From Saccoglossus kowalevskii (taxonomy: Eukaryota > Hemichordata > Enteropneusta > Harrimaniidae), in assembly GCF_000003605.2 (NCBI RefSeq), contig NW_003108089.1:72244-109752 (forward strand): 37,509 nucleotides of DNA. Reading direction: 5' to 3'. Each line of letters starts with the position of its first letter. Within the stretch, counting starts at the first letter, position 1. The notes under the pieces are model-generated. The model did no database searches, was not told the DNA's origin, and saw only the letters and a list, made by a program, of their open reading frames with translations. The position numbers and the translations under genes were made by a program. Below are positions 1 through 12,500 of the stretch, piece by piece.

Positions 1-1430
1 CACTCACATTTGTTACAGTTTTCAGTTTTAGTTAGCAGATAATTAATACAATAATTTCGCAGTAGCTAAAAATTGGCACAGGTAATATATTTCAAGCCCA
101 GCTTATTCAGTATTGTTTTACAATAATAAATACTAATCTCCCACACCAAATCACATATGATTCATTATTGTTGTTATGAATCACCATCATCAAGGCATTT
201 TTGTTGAAATTATCATGTGATAATGTAAAGTTATGATGTTATAAAAAACTTTACTTCTGACAGTGGTGATTCACACATAAAACTAAACAAAAGGTGCCAC
301 TGCTGTAATTGCTTAATTGCCATTGACATGCATTGTCTCTGACAACCCAATATAATTAATGTAAATGTGTTTTATGGGTAAAAATGACCACTGATGTGTT
401 AATTGTAGGTATGCACCACTGTTTTATTGGGCCTCATTAAAAGGTAGATAATTTCATAATACATGTAATACGTTGTACACAGATATGTCATAGGATATAA
501 TTTTGTAAGATTGTATGCAAATATAACATGTACATTGTGTAACACTAAGACCTTAGTGCTATTTGCCACCTCTAATACATGGAGTAAAATTTGTGTTGTG
601 TTCTTTATTAACAAAGTCCTTAAAATTGACTTATATGTAGTATAAGATGAATTTTGTGTTTTTAAATATTTTGATTTAAATTTTTTTTTTAATTCTGTTA
701 TACTGTAAATTGTTGTCTAAGTCAATGTAATTTGTTTGTTGTGTCTTGAAAACATACAAATACATCTCTCCACCAGATCTGTTGGAACAAATGAACTTGT
801 TGATAGGTGAAAGTCAAATAATTTCTCAAATAAATAACTGGCAAAATATATAAAAGTTTCACATATCGGCTTCAGAACTTAGCAAAACCTCTGGCAGAAG
901 CCATTATATAGGTAATGTCTATAAGAAAAGTACAACACACAAATTTCATTTCCTGTCTCCTACATGGTATGAATAATTAAGTATGTTGTATAATTAGGTT
1001 GCAGTTTATTTTTACTAATAGTTTCTTGATGTATCACCTCATGAGGTGAACATTTCATTCTATGTAGTTATTACTGCTAGAATCCATTCTGAAATAATTT
1101 CTGTAGCTTTACTGAGTGGTCTTAGGACTATTATTTGCAATATTTAATGGTAAAAATACACACAATTTGGAAAGATTTGAGCCATTTCTTTGTGAATCAT
1201 GTTGCATCGAAATACTGTTCAAACAAAGGGAGGCCAAAATCATCATTGACACTTACATTTCACACATATTTAGGCTATCAATTATTTAACATCTTATCTC
1301 AAAATTCAGCTGTAGTGGTGATTGATGCCTGAACCTTAAACCATTAACACCCTCTCAAGAACAAAAGACGGCAGAATTGGGTGTTTATGCTTGTTTTAAT
1401 ATAACGTTTATTGTTATTTTTCCATGACAG
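1..1430 (+). other. Intron of the CCDC92-like gene, no further exon seen
   Basis: This AT-rich stretch lies upstream of the 3' splice site at 1429-1430. I looked for the N-terminal coiled-coil exons expected of CCDC92 and found none, so they probably lie left of the window. No repeat or RNA gene is evident. Short ORFs on either strand resemble nothing known to me. Confidence 0.6.
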
Positions 1431-2200
1431 ATTATTATATGAAGAAAATAAAATCACTTGAAATGGTTCTTAGAGATAGGAATATTAGGAATGAAGAGCA
1501 GGAAAAAGATCTTGAGAAAAAAGACAAAAGAATGAATTTATTGGAACAAAAACTGAAAGCTCAGGAGAAGAAATTTGTTGATGAGCTGAAGGGACAAAAA
1601 CAGTACATTGCTTCAATCACTGGTGAATTAGAACAAAAGTCAGCACATATTGCTTACTTGACAACACAGTTACATCAGGAAAAACTGAGACGCAAGAACC
1701 GTGATGATCGCTCAGTTGAAAGGTCTGAAAATAAGGACACCAAAAAACCATTACCTCCAAGAGAGGCAGCACCAGGTAGCGGGAGGCGGAGACTGATGAG
1801 GAGTACAACTTCACCCGTGCCTGTTGATAGCAAAACTGGAACTTTTAAAATTACTCCACCATCTTCAGCCAAAGGTACTAGTTATGTATCTAATGGTCGT
1901 ATTGGAAGTGGGGGTCGCAGGCTACCCACTCAACCTGTAAGGTCAGACTCTCCGTCTATTTTGGGAGATGCTCCTGATCCCAGGCCATTCCTGGTTGCCA
2001 GTGAACCCACCAATGGCAGTGTATGCATCGAAATGAAACCTAGTCCTCCAGTACTGCCACCTATCACTGCCCTTGATGATGCAGAGGCCAAGCACACATT
2101 GAGCAGGAGGAAATTCAGAGTACCGAACAGACTCGCCGTGGATCAGATCACTGACCAAGAGCATCGCAGCTATGAAAAATCACCAACAGACTGTAGCTAA
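1431..2200 (+). CDS. CCDC92: CCDC92-like coiled-coil protein, terminal coding exon
   Basis: The exon begins after a 3' splice site (..ccatgacag at 1422-1430), entering with two bases of a split codon, and ends at TAA 2198-2200, giving 255 full codons. The apparent ATG at 1424 lies in the intron and is not the start. The first 90 residues are a charged coiled coil ending in ELEQKSAHIAYLTTQLH, nearly the same as the human CCDC92 segment. Further conserved islands follow in the same order as in CCDC92: RRRLMRST, DAPDPRPFL, PPVLPPITAL and NRLAVDQ. Human CCDC92 is a 331-residue protein of the Coiled-coil_92 family reported at centrioles and cilia. The upstream exons are outside the window. The match to several separated motifs makes the family call strong; the cellular role is by homology only. 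Confidence 0.9.
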
Positions 2201-2304
2201 CTTTATCCACTTTATTCAACACTCCAATTAAAAAAAAACCCTGAAAGTTTTAAAAGTCAAAGATTTTTTTAGATGATGTGTGTACTTTGGGCTTGTGCAT
2301 TAAA
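2201..2304 (+). promoter_or_regulatory. Candidate 3' UTR and poly(A) signals of CCDC92-like gene
   Basis: Two ATTAAA hexamers lie after the stop, at 2227-2232 and 2299-2304. No AATAAA is seen close by. The UTR end is therefore uncertain. Confidence 0.3.
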
Positions 2305-3889
2305 TGCTTTACCTGGTTTACATATTTCTTTAAACATATAATACTTTATTTTTCGTGTGTGCTTTTCTACTAGCATTTCAAATATGGATCATGGCTATCT
2401 GTGTTTTTGTAATCGGTGTAATGTATTGAGTGTGAGAGAGTAAGAGTTGGTGCTGTTTATTTTTAATCTATGCATAGTGATGAAAACTGCCAAGCAGGAC
2501 AATGTTTACTCTACTTATTGTCAGTAATTAAAATAATTGCTGTGTTTGATGATTCATATCAGTGTCAGTGTTTTGTTTTGACTTTGTTATTGTGTCTGGC
2601 ACCCTCCAGTGCATATAACTTATGTAAGTCCCTATCAGATTGCAGAGAAATTGAAAATTTATTCCTTTTATGTTGATCGCAAAGGAAACCCAATTTCTGC
2701 TGAAATGAGAGCTCTTCTCTAAATGGGAATCCATATAAACCCTGAGTGATATGAGAAATCAGCTTAATTGTATACATCACTGATGATGGCAACACCGCAA
2801 GAAAATCATGTTTTGGGCTGTTACATTTTATGCAGCAGAATTAGGATTAATTGAATCATTGGGAATCCTGATATTGTAGAATTTATACAGGTTGGGTACA
2901 TGCCAGAAATTACATTTATCACACACACACAAATACCTCACTGTCAAGCAACAGTGCTTGTGTATTTTAAAGCAAAGTGAGACTTTACAAATCTAATTAA
3001 ATCTGAAGATGAATGATATACATGTATTTCCTCCACCTTCAATAAACTATGCAAGTTGCTGACTAGATAGAATACAAAATGTGATGAAGTGCTTGGTTTT
3101 AATACCAGTGTGATGTGACACCCACTCCACCAGAGATATATTACATGAGTAGAACACAATGAAGTTACACAATAATAGCTGACATGGTATGACATACCAG
3201 ACATGTCCCTGTGAGAAATGTGAGAAACGAGTCTTGTTACAAAGGTGTGGAGAAAATAAATACTGCTAATACAGCATTGATTTTTTTCAAATTTGATGTT
3301 AATAATGCAAATCTGTTTTTGACTAGAAGCATGCAGCTGAAAGATGTTTAACAGAAACTTGGAGGGGTAGTGATTCATGCAGTGGACTTGTCAAATTGGT
3401 TGACCCTACCCTATTGTGCTGCAGACTCCAGGAGTTGAATAATACGAAATGGCTACATGCCATTGTAGCAAATTAGTGAAGTGTGTTACATGTTGTTCCT
3501 TTCCCACATACCCAGGATTTTCAATTTATAGCAGAGTACCCCAATGCCACTGTGCTCTGAAAAGTGTGACTATATTTTATACCTAGGTAGCTACAAAATT
3601 ATACCATACTTGTACATTTTTTGTACCCTAATTTAAACCTAATGGCTATACACAATGTGATACAAAATGTGAAAGTACCATGTGCAATTTGTCGCACATA
3701 CGCTTGCATAAATTATAGATTTTTATATGGTCACATAATCTAATATGTAATTTTTGGGTTATATGCACTTTTATTAGATATGTTCTTCAAATAGAGCAAA
3801 TATTGATCTGGTCCACAGTATTGAAGTTTATAATACTCTAGAAATATAAAAACAAAATAAATAAACTTGATTGTGCATCTACTGTTTAT
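2305..3889. other. Intergenic, nothing recognised
   Basis: AT-rich sequence with no exon, RNA gene or clear repeat that I can support. A 144-codon ORF on the minus strand (2944-3378) has no recognisable motif and is treated as chance. Confidence 0.5.
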
Positions 3890-4590
3890 TTCAGAGAAAC
3901 TACAGACGGTATATACCCCAAATTTCATTTAAATCTTTTTCAGAGATTTCCTAGTTTATGCAAAATAGGTAATTAATGTGTACCAAGATTTTTTAAAATC
4001 TGAGAGATTATTAAGAAATTAGAAAATTTACTACATTATGCAGATTAGGTAATTAATGAGCATTGGATTTCAATTCTAAAATAATCAGGTCTGGGGATTA
4101 CCGTAGAGCATTTATGCACCAAGTTTCATTGAACTATGAGTGGTTGTGAGGCACCTATGGAACAGCTAAAATTGGTTAATTTGATAATTATGTGCAGGGA
4201 TTTCAACTTTAAACTAATCAGGTCTGTAGACTACTTCTGGCACATATGCAACAAGTTTCATTGAAATCTGATGAAGGGATCTGGAGATACTTGTGAAATA
4301 GAAAAAAATTGGCTTCCATTTTGTATTTATTTATAAAATTAGGTAATTGCATGGAAATCAACCTTATACTTATATGGGAAGTGTCTCAGAGCACCTATTT
4401 ACCATGTTTCATTAACATTTCTTGAGTGGCTCTTTGTTTGAGGTATCATAGAGAAAGCTTAAACTTGGCTGATTTGTATGCAGATGATGTGTCAAGTTCC
4501 ATTGAGTACTAATGAACAACTCATGAGATATCAATGGAACAGGCACGTACAGGTAATACACATACACGAACACACATCCCAATAACCTTG
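3890..4590. repeat. Degenerate tandem repeat, unit about 130-150 bp
   Basis: Four diverged units recur. Shared phrases are 'taggtaattaatg', 'ggatttcaa' with 'aatcaggtct', and 'accaagtttcattgaa' followed by a 'gagatac' or 'gagatatc' phrase. The run ends near 4570 in an ACAC-rich stretch. This organisation is typical of dispersed or satellite-like repeats in marine invertebrates. Confidence 0.6.
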
Positions 4591-4871
4591 AGACACTGAA
4601 GTAAAATGTTAATGGTGAAATACAAAAATAACTTTATTTCACAACAGAATCACCATGGATACAGTATGGTACCCTAAAATACACAAAAAGTTAATGTTAG
4701 AACAAAAGATCTTACTACAGGTAGCCAAAAAAAAGAAAATTGGTGTAATTCTGGGGGATATTTGAATTGGATAAAAAGGCTCCTATTGTTTTTCATATAC
4801 GGCCGTTGACTAGAATTATGAATGACTAAAACATTTACCTGCATCTGAGTGTAATCAGATACGACTTACAA

Positions 4872-4922
4872 GTAGCTTGACATGCAGGTGTGAGTAGCAC
4901 CTTCGCAGACTGAACGGCATCA
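4872..4922 (+). repeat. 51-bp conserved interspersed repeat, copy 1
   Basis: It starts 'gtagcttgacatgcaggtgt' and ends 'gaacggcatca'. Matching copies lie at 11746-11796 (+) and 29431-29482 (-). See the findings. Confidence 0.7.
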
Positions 4923-5060
4923 TTCGGAGCATCGCGAAGGGCACAATTCACGCGACCTTGTCAGGCTAACTTTACATGGGTATCCAACAATAGAAGTAAA
5001 TCTTATTTACTGACTTCCCTTGAACTGTGATATAAGCAGTCACTTGGCAAATATTTACAC

Positions 5061-5217
5061 AATACTGTAAAATACTTTATTTTAGCTTGAATTAATTTCC
5101 ACTGATTTTTGATGAGTTGAAAGTAAAATATAGGAAAAAAGGTATATTCACTTGATTTTATTTTCACTGCTTCTTCCTTTCAGTGATAATAAAGTATTTT
5201 ACAGTAATGTAAAGAAT
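5061..5217 (+). mobile_element. AATACTGTA palindromic MITE, copy 1
   Basis: It begins aatactgtaaaatactttat and ends ataaagtattttacagta, which are inverted copies of each other. The interior shares 'tttttgatgagttgaa' with the copy at 31791-32008. It has no coding capacity and is a non-autonomous inverted-repeat element. Confidence 0.8.
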
Positions 5218-5969
5218 GATTATATTAGTATTATTCACACTAGTTCACATCCAGCTACATAATTAAAATACTATACTAGTCATTTCCCGTAATTCAACTA
5301 AAATACCCCCCCCAAATAATATATACACTATTTACCAATCAATCAATGAAATGAATTTGAAGTGAATGAATGATCCAGGCAGGCATAATCAAACATATAG
5401 ATGTAACCATAATTATATTTTGTGTCCTGACAATGAAGTAAGTAAATATAAAGACTGAATACTACACAGCAATACATAGGGTAAATACTGTATTAAATCA
5501 AAGTAAACATGTACTGTGCATATGACTTATTATGAATGTATTAAACATTCACTGGGTTTTAATTTCATTATTTTCACTAGTAACACTTTTATTTTTTTTT
5601 TCAAAATGAAATGTTTATTTAAATGTATGTAATAATATAGTACAATGTTATTTTATTTTGATCTATTATTTATTTGTTGATTGTTGGTAATTGCCAATTG
5701 TATGTGGTGATAGTTGTATTATACTAAAGCATAAAAATACAAAATATTTTTTTTAAATAGTAAAAGTAAAGTAAATATATAAAATGAAATACACTCAAAA
5801 GCAGAGCGCCACCTAAGGCGAAATTGCAGAACGGTGTGGAAAGACAGGTGGTGGGGTTTCTAGACAGGAACTAAAGATTGAATGAGAAACGCAATGTTAT
5901 CCCATAGGACGCTGAGCACACAAAAAACAAAGTGATAATTGAATTAAATATCAATAAAAAAAATGGTTT
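5218..5969. other. Intergenic, AT-rich, nothing recognised
   Basis: No exon or RNA gene is seen. The stretch near 5755-5800 resembles the inner right part of the MITE at 24328-24614 ('agtaaaataaatatataaaa'-like), so it may be an old fragment of that family. Confidence 0.4.
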
Positions 5970-6054
5970 AACAGTATCTTTCTCAGTTTCTAAGACAACG
6001 CTTTTCTCCTCCCAACTTCCATTATTAAAAGCAGTCACAAAGTACCAGCTGCAA
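5970..6054 (-). pseudogene. Decayed duplicate of exon 16 of the DUF4832 gene
   Basis: Read on the minus strand, it parallels the exon at 6997-7195. It keeps the ttgcag acceptor followed by ctgg, then TAFNxGS-WEE, the phrase SVV-ETEKD, and nearly identical bases in 'agcgttgtc.tagaaactga'. It lacks about 24 bases after the acceptor (the GDGSNIWG segment) and loses similarity after ETEKD, where the strand WFDD-type motif should follow. Similarity continues a short way upstream of the acceptor ('aaatgcgaacat' against 'aaatcgaacat'). A DNA duplication is therefore more likely than a retrocopy. It lies downstream of the intact gene in the same orientation. Confidence 0.75.
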
Positions 6055-6539
6055 TACAATAACATATAAATGTTCGCATTTTGACGTCGCCGTGTAAATT
6101 TCAATTGGCCATACGCGTATGATTGAATAGAAGGCGGTACCAAATGGTCAGTATTATAACCAATCACATCTCCCTCTTCCGATTAAAATGACGTAATTAT
6201 GAATATGTTTAAAGTGTAAACGACAGTTCCACTACAATTCTGGAATACAAAAATTCAGAACAAATTCTACATCGAAACAATAGGGACTGATCAAATAGAA
6301 AAAAAGTAGCAGGTATCGTAGTCCTCGGTAATTATTCAATATAACCAGTGGTTTGGGTCCTGGCCTTTATCAGTAGTATGCGAATGCCATCACGCCTGCT
6401 GATTATTGACTGCATGGAAAAGACATTCAAAATTTATAAAATTGTCGCATTTTGTAATATATATTTTGTACATTTTGGTGACAGAATATTCCATATTTTG
6501 GAATCACAGTCTTATCCACACAATACATGTACTACTCAC

Positions 6540-9500
6540 CTACAGCAACGTCAGATATGCCATGTGTGATAGTAGAGCTACCAGAATGAATCCAAGTCTA
6601 GATGCGACTACATTAGTACCATCATCCGCGCATGGCCTTTGCTGTGTTACAGTCGACACTGTAGTAACAACTGAAATAACAATATGAACACCTTGCTGGA
6701 GTTCCATAAAATAAAAGTTATACAGTATGACGGCTTGAATCACTCTATATAAAATATAATCAATGAAATGAGCGTGAGATGCGGCTGTGTGTAGACAATT
6801 ATTAATGAATTTGTTATAGCATAATTCATTTAAAACGTTTGGCCAGTCAGAAACACATAATCATTTTTTGATCTGAACTCAGGAGCTGTTGGGAAAGCTA
6901 AGCATAAGCATCAAATCTTTTGGTCTTAGACGGGACTACATGCATCTCAACAACTGTCATATTTGTGATGTGTTGTGAACTGTTATGCCAACCTACCAGA
7001 TTGACATTCTTCGCCAACAGTAACTCGGAAGTCGTCAAAATATACAAAGCCAGTTTCTTTATAACGATACAGAACATAAAAGGAGATAGAGTCAATATCC
7101 TTCTCAGTTTCTATGACAACGCTTTGCTCCTCCCAGTCATGGCTTCCGGTGTTAAAAGCGGTTGCAAGACCCCATATGTTGCTACCATCTCCCAGCTGCA
7201 ATGCAAAACGTAGGTAGCTCTGCATGTATGTTCGATTTCGATCGTTTTGTTAAGATACGTTTTAAATGGCTCGACAATTACTTCGAGGGGGAGATATTTC
7301 GCGGAAACAATTAATAATATAATGCAGCGGGGCTAGAATATCTTTATGTAAAAATAAACTACATACATCTGAGGAAGCAAAACAAAATTGCAGCAACACC
7401 TTATCCCGATAGTCAACACTTAATGACGGAAACGTTAAAGCGCGGTGGTCGTCGCGCAGCGCGTGTTCGAATTTCATGTAAATAAACAATGTATTTTACA
7501 CGCGTTGTATACGTCGCTATGAGTTCTATATCGAACAGGACACGGTACGACGACTGCCGCCCTTTAATGTGCACAGTTCTCACACCACTTAAGTGTGTAA
7601 TTGTTCACCTATACAATTGGTCGACCCAATTGTGAGATTTTAATATTTATCAAGAAGACGCAACAGTACAACTTGAAGTCTGAGCACAATGGTATTGTAA
7701 ATAAACCAGCATAAATATGGAAAACACTGTAAGTGAGTATTCATTTAATTGTAAACAGGAATGGTAATTATTTAATTAATTTTCTGTCAGTTTTGCAGTC
7801 TTGGTTCAATATAGAACACTGCAGTTGTACTTACTGTGACGTCACAATAAATGCTATAAGACTGATCATCTGCATTTCCTGGCACATCAACAGCTTTACT
7901 GAACACATACGCCTTCACTGTACGCACTCTATATGCAAAATAATACTAATATAAATATATATATACATATATATATATATATCTCAGCCATATATTATTA
8001 TAACTATCCCTACATATTAGTACAATCCTAATTTATTTACCATGCTCCCGTGTATCGCCTTGTTTGCAGTTAGTAGATTATGCGCCAATCGCTCTATGAC
8101 GCGTAACTCGTTCTTTAACTGCTCTAGAATTACATCCAGTATTCCTCAAAAGCTTGACAAGCGGACATAACAACTGTTTCTACAGCCCGGTCATACAAGT
8201 CAGTACGTCACGGTACAAAATCACTAACGTCTATTCTGTCATATCTTCGGTTGTCATATTCTCACATACATGTTGAATGTACCACGATATAACTACAAAC
8301 GTACATACCCACTCTCCATAGTCATAGTCTGTTGTGCGCCTGCGCCTGTGTTGGTTCCTGGTGCAATTACTTTAATTGACCAGCTTCCACTGTGACTTTG
8401 TTCGTCCGTAACGTCATAACCATTACCGAAAACATTCCACCCGATAGCTGTACAAGTATCAATGTTAGGAAATTATGTTAGCAAACATTGCATATGCAAA
8501 AAATAAGTTAAACATTGATGTATTATATAATTACTCATTTCGAACTTTTCAAACACTTATTTTTTTACACAATGCGTACAGACTTGAGAAATCAACGTGT
8601 TTTGGATTGTTTATCCTTTACCTGTACCACCTGCATTCGTCTCAAAAGACCCATTCTCGATTTCAAGACACTCCTCATCATCGGTTGGTATATCAGGTAT
8701 GTCTAGTGGTGAAACGAACATTTCAAATCTGAGATTTAGTCTGTTGGACATTGCTACCAAATATGTAATACCCAGGACGTTGACGCAACTATATGATTAC
8801 TATATATAAAATGAGAATCAGAATAGAGTAGAGCAGAGCTTTATTGAAACCCTAAAGAAAATTGTCCATATCTTCCTTGGTGAGTAAAACCAATCAAATG
8901 AAATTGAGAACAAAAAACACCGGAGGAATAGCTGATTCAAGAGTTTGAATTGTAAGTTGTTTACTACAGTTGATTAAATAGTGTTCAAGTTCAAATAACA
9001 TTGTTTACATGAGATGCTTTAATAACTGTCCCTTCTTAAGTCTGCTTTGAATGCAACTGGTTACAGCAAATTCTCACTTTTGATAAGCATTGTAAGAGCA
9101 TGATATCAATTCATCACCTGCGTGTCACTATGATTGAATAAAATAAAATATTACCGTCACACCCCGCGAAGCATCTCAGCGTGGTAGTTGATGTATAATC
9201 AATGAGTTCTTCAAATTCGGGACAGTTTGACGTGGTCGATTCAGTCCCACACTCTACCTGTGTAGGGTATGATAGTGTAATAACGAAAATATCTGCCTCA
9301 GTACAACACAAACTATAATGCCCCAATGCTCCTAGTACAGGGGCGGATACAGGATTTTTTTATTGGGGGGGGGGGTTCAAACTTTAAAATCGCTAGACTA
9401 AGTTAATGATTTGTTTATATTATACAAAAACAAATTGAATAAATTTTTCAACGAGGGGGTCCGGATCCCCACTACCTAGATCCGTCACTGTTGTATTACA

Positions 9501-12500
9501 ATTACGAGATAAACATCTCGACCATCCGAGTTTATTTTTCACTATATATATTTTCTATTATTTCGACATTTTTTTATTACATGCATCTTATTTAGGATTA
9601 TTTAAATCAGTATGACATAATTGATAAGCAGAATGAAAACACGTGAACTTGTCGTAATCTCTGATTTAAGGTAGCAGGCAGTAACTTACCGTCATAGAAA
9701 GTAGCAGACGATTAAATCCTGTGTTCGTTTCAGGTACATCGGCGTTGGCCAATAAGATACTGTAGTCAGGATTCTTACTGAGGCAAGATTCAGGATCGGG
9801 TAACCATAGCAACACCTGTATAGTGAAGAGTACATGACATATTTAGAAATGTAATGACAGGGTCAATTTCGACTTTCTAAATTAAAAAAAAAAAAGTTAA
9901 GTTAAAACAATGTGTGGCGACTGCGTTTTCGATCCGGGTTTCGAAATTTCCCAAATAATGCGGACAGCCCATTTCAGCATTTAGCAACACCATAGTGTAA
10001 TCATGGTGACTGGGACCTACCTCATACGAACCAGGTAACACGTCATTAGATATGTAAATAGATGCATGAATGGAATACGCAGAAGATGACGGGTACCACG
10101 TTCTAAGGTCGATGTCCGGTAAATAAGCTGCTTGCAAACTTGAAACGAAAAATAAAATTGTTAAATTACACAAAACTGCTTTATTGAGAGCGCTTTCTCC
10201 GCTCTTATTCGTTTTCAGATGTCACTCAGAATATTAAAGGTACACATATTTCTCATTGCGGATGAGTGATTAATTTGCATATCATCAGTATGAGTAGTAC
10301 CTTCCGTCAGATCCTCTCAAAATTATCGCAACATCCCTCGGGTTGAATGGCGTCGCCCAACCTACGTTCTTGACACGAATCTCCATACATACATCACTTT
10401 GAGTCCTGGCAGTAGATGGTATGGTGGCGCTCTCCAAGACGAATCGATATCCCAAGTTCAGACGAGTTTTTTCATAACATCCTTCGTCTTTCCATCCATT
10501 TATGACGTCTTCGTGGTACTCTGTATTTAAATAAGACCAGTGGAATAACTCCATTTCTTGCTGTGCGGTTGCACAAGATGATCTGATAACAACAATTAAA
10601 AAACATTCTGTTCCAGGACCATACTGTCTGTTATGTTAAGAATAATTTGCATAACAATGAAACTAGAGCCATAGCTAGATTTGACCACTCAGTAGATATT
10701 TTAGATAGCAGTATTAGGAAAGTATAATTTTGTGAATATAAATATCGAGAAATATTAATTTATTCAATATAACAATGTTTTTATTCTGCATACACAGTAT
10801 AATTGTATTATTTTTGATAATTAATTGTATTGTATGTGGTTTATAAACCGTACACAGAGATATGCGTGCTTTGAATGTGATAGGCAGTATTAACGATCGA
10901 TGAGTATCTTTGCGCAGAGGCGATATCGTAGCCAATGAGGTCCAACCGAGGCGCGATTATTGCTAGTTGAAAACTTTTACCAATACCCCGCACGAAACGA
11001 CGTGAAATACCGTCGGTCGATGCAATTTTTGCTAACCTCTCCGGAGGTTCATTTTAAAATAAATATTAGAAACTAAACTTTTTATTTTAGTAACTTCTTA
11101 TCATATTGAATGTATCATGCTCACATAAAGTCGTTTTTTTTTCTTCTTTTTTTTTCAAAAAGCTATGATGTATGTATAAAAAGCCGGGTTACCGCAATCA
11201 AAGCTCGTACATTTCTGTGTATGCTTTAAAGCGGGACGCGCGGGAATTGAGTTCCAAGCGATAATAACAACAAACGCAAAGGCACGTGGGTAGACGCTTG
11301 TTTGAAAACAATGACACGTTATGGCCTTCTGACGCATGCGCAGGTGGCGAATCCCGCCTTAAGCTACATAGACCCAAATGTGTCTATCCGAACTATGGTA
11401 CCCAGAAGAGCAAACTTCAATTTTTTTTTTCACCTAAAATATACAAATTTGCGCACTAAATTTGTTCTCGTGATAGCAGCTGCAATTCAATGAACCACTA
11501 ACTATAAAATACCGCTTGTCCCCGATTCGGAGGTCGGGTATGCTCGCGTATAAATTTGAACTCCCGTAAGTAACATTACATTATATTACCCGGGTATTTA
11601 CAAATTGTGCCTTTAAATTCCACACCTGCCTATTATGGATACAGTACAATTTAACCAGAAAAACACAAAACTTATAAAACTTAAAATTTGGTGCACTTGA
11701 ACTGCACACATCGAATACTAACATCAGGGTGTCTGTCTTTTTCAGGTAGCCTGACATGTAGACGTGAGTGGCGCCCTCGCCGGCCGAACGCCATCAGACC
11801 CCACATGGCAACCGTTAAAGGGTGACAGTCGTCGTACCGTGTCCTGTTCGATATGGGACTCATAACGACGTATACAACGCGTGTAAAATACATTATTTAT
11901 TTACATGTAATTCGAACACGCGTTGCACGACGACCACCGTGCTTTAAGGTAGACTGGCAAAGTCAGGACTTCCTTTTTGAAAAAAAAAGAAAAAATATAA
12001 GTATTTGTCAATTTAGCCCGAAAACTAAAAGCAATTAATTAATTATTTTTGTAAAACTAAAATGAAGTCAAGATTTTGCCAGTCTACCGTTAAGGATGTA
12101 GTGGAGTCTTTTTCTTTGAAAATATAAAATTTACTTTTTTTTCACTTTCTCTTATACAAATATACGAAACATGCATTGAACTAGAAAAACAATTGTAGCG
12201 ATGGTTTAAGAGGGTAATACACAGTAAATTTGAGATACAGTGTGTTTTATGTTGTTGTTTTTATTTTTCACGCATAAGAAAACATCGGTATTTGGGGATA
12301 GTATAGAGAGTTGATCTCGACTCGACTGATTTTTGACATAGGTATTCTCTGATAGCTGCTCATGAAATCTGGCGAAGATAGTTTGCCTACCACTTTGACT
12401 TAACAAAATACGACACCACTCTCCTCTTTGAGGTATCATAATTAAAAAAAACGTTGACGATGTTTTTAAAAAGTGTTATGAGGTCAAAATCTAGGTCACA

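Noticed and set aside
2944..3378. 144-codon minus-strand ORF
   Set aside because: Cys, His and Ser-rich composition without any motif; AT-rich intergenic sequence; no splice partners.
6983..7225. Taking the ORF start MQSYLRF as exon start
   Set aside because: The ATG lies in the intron. The family pattern (YCDVT then LGDGSNIWG) places the acceptor at 7196.
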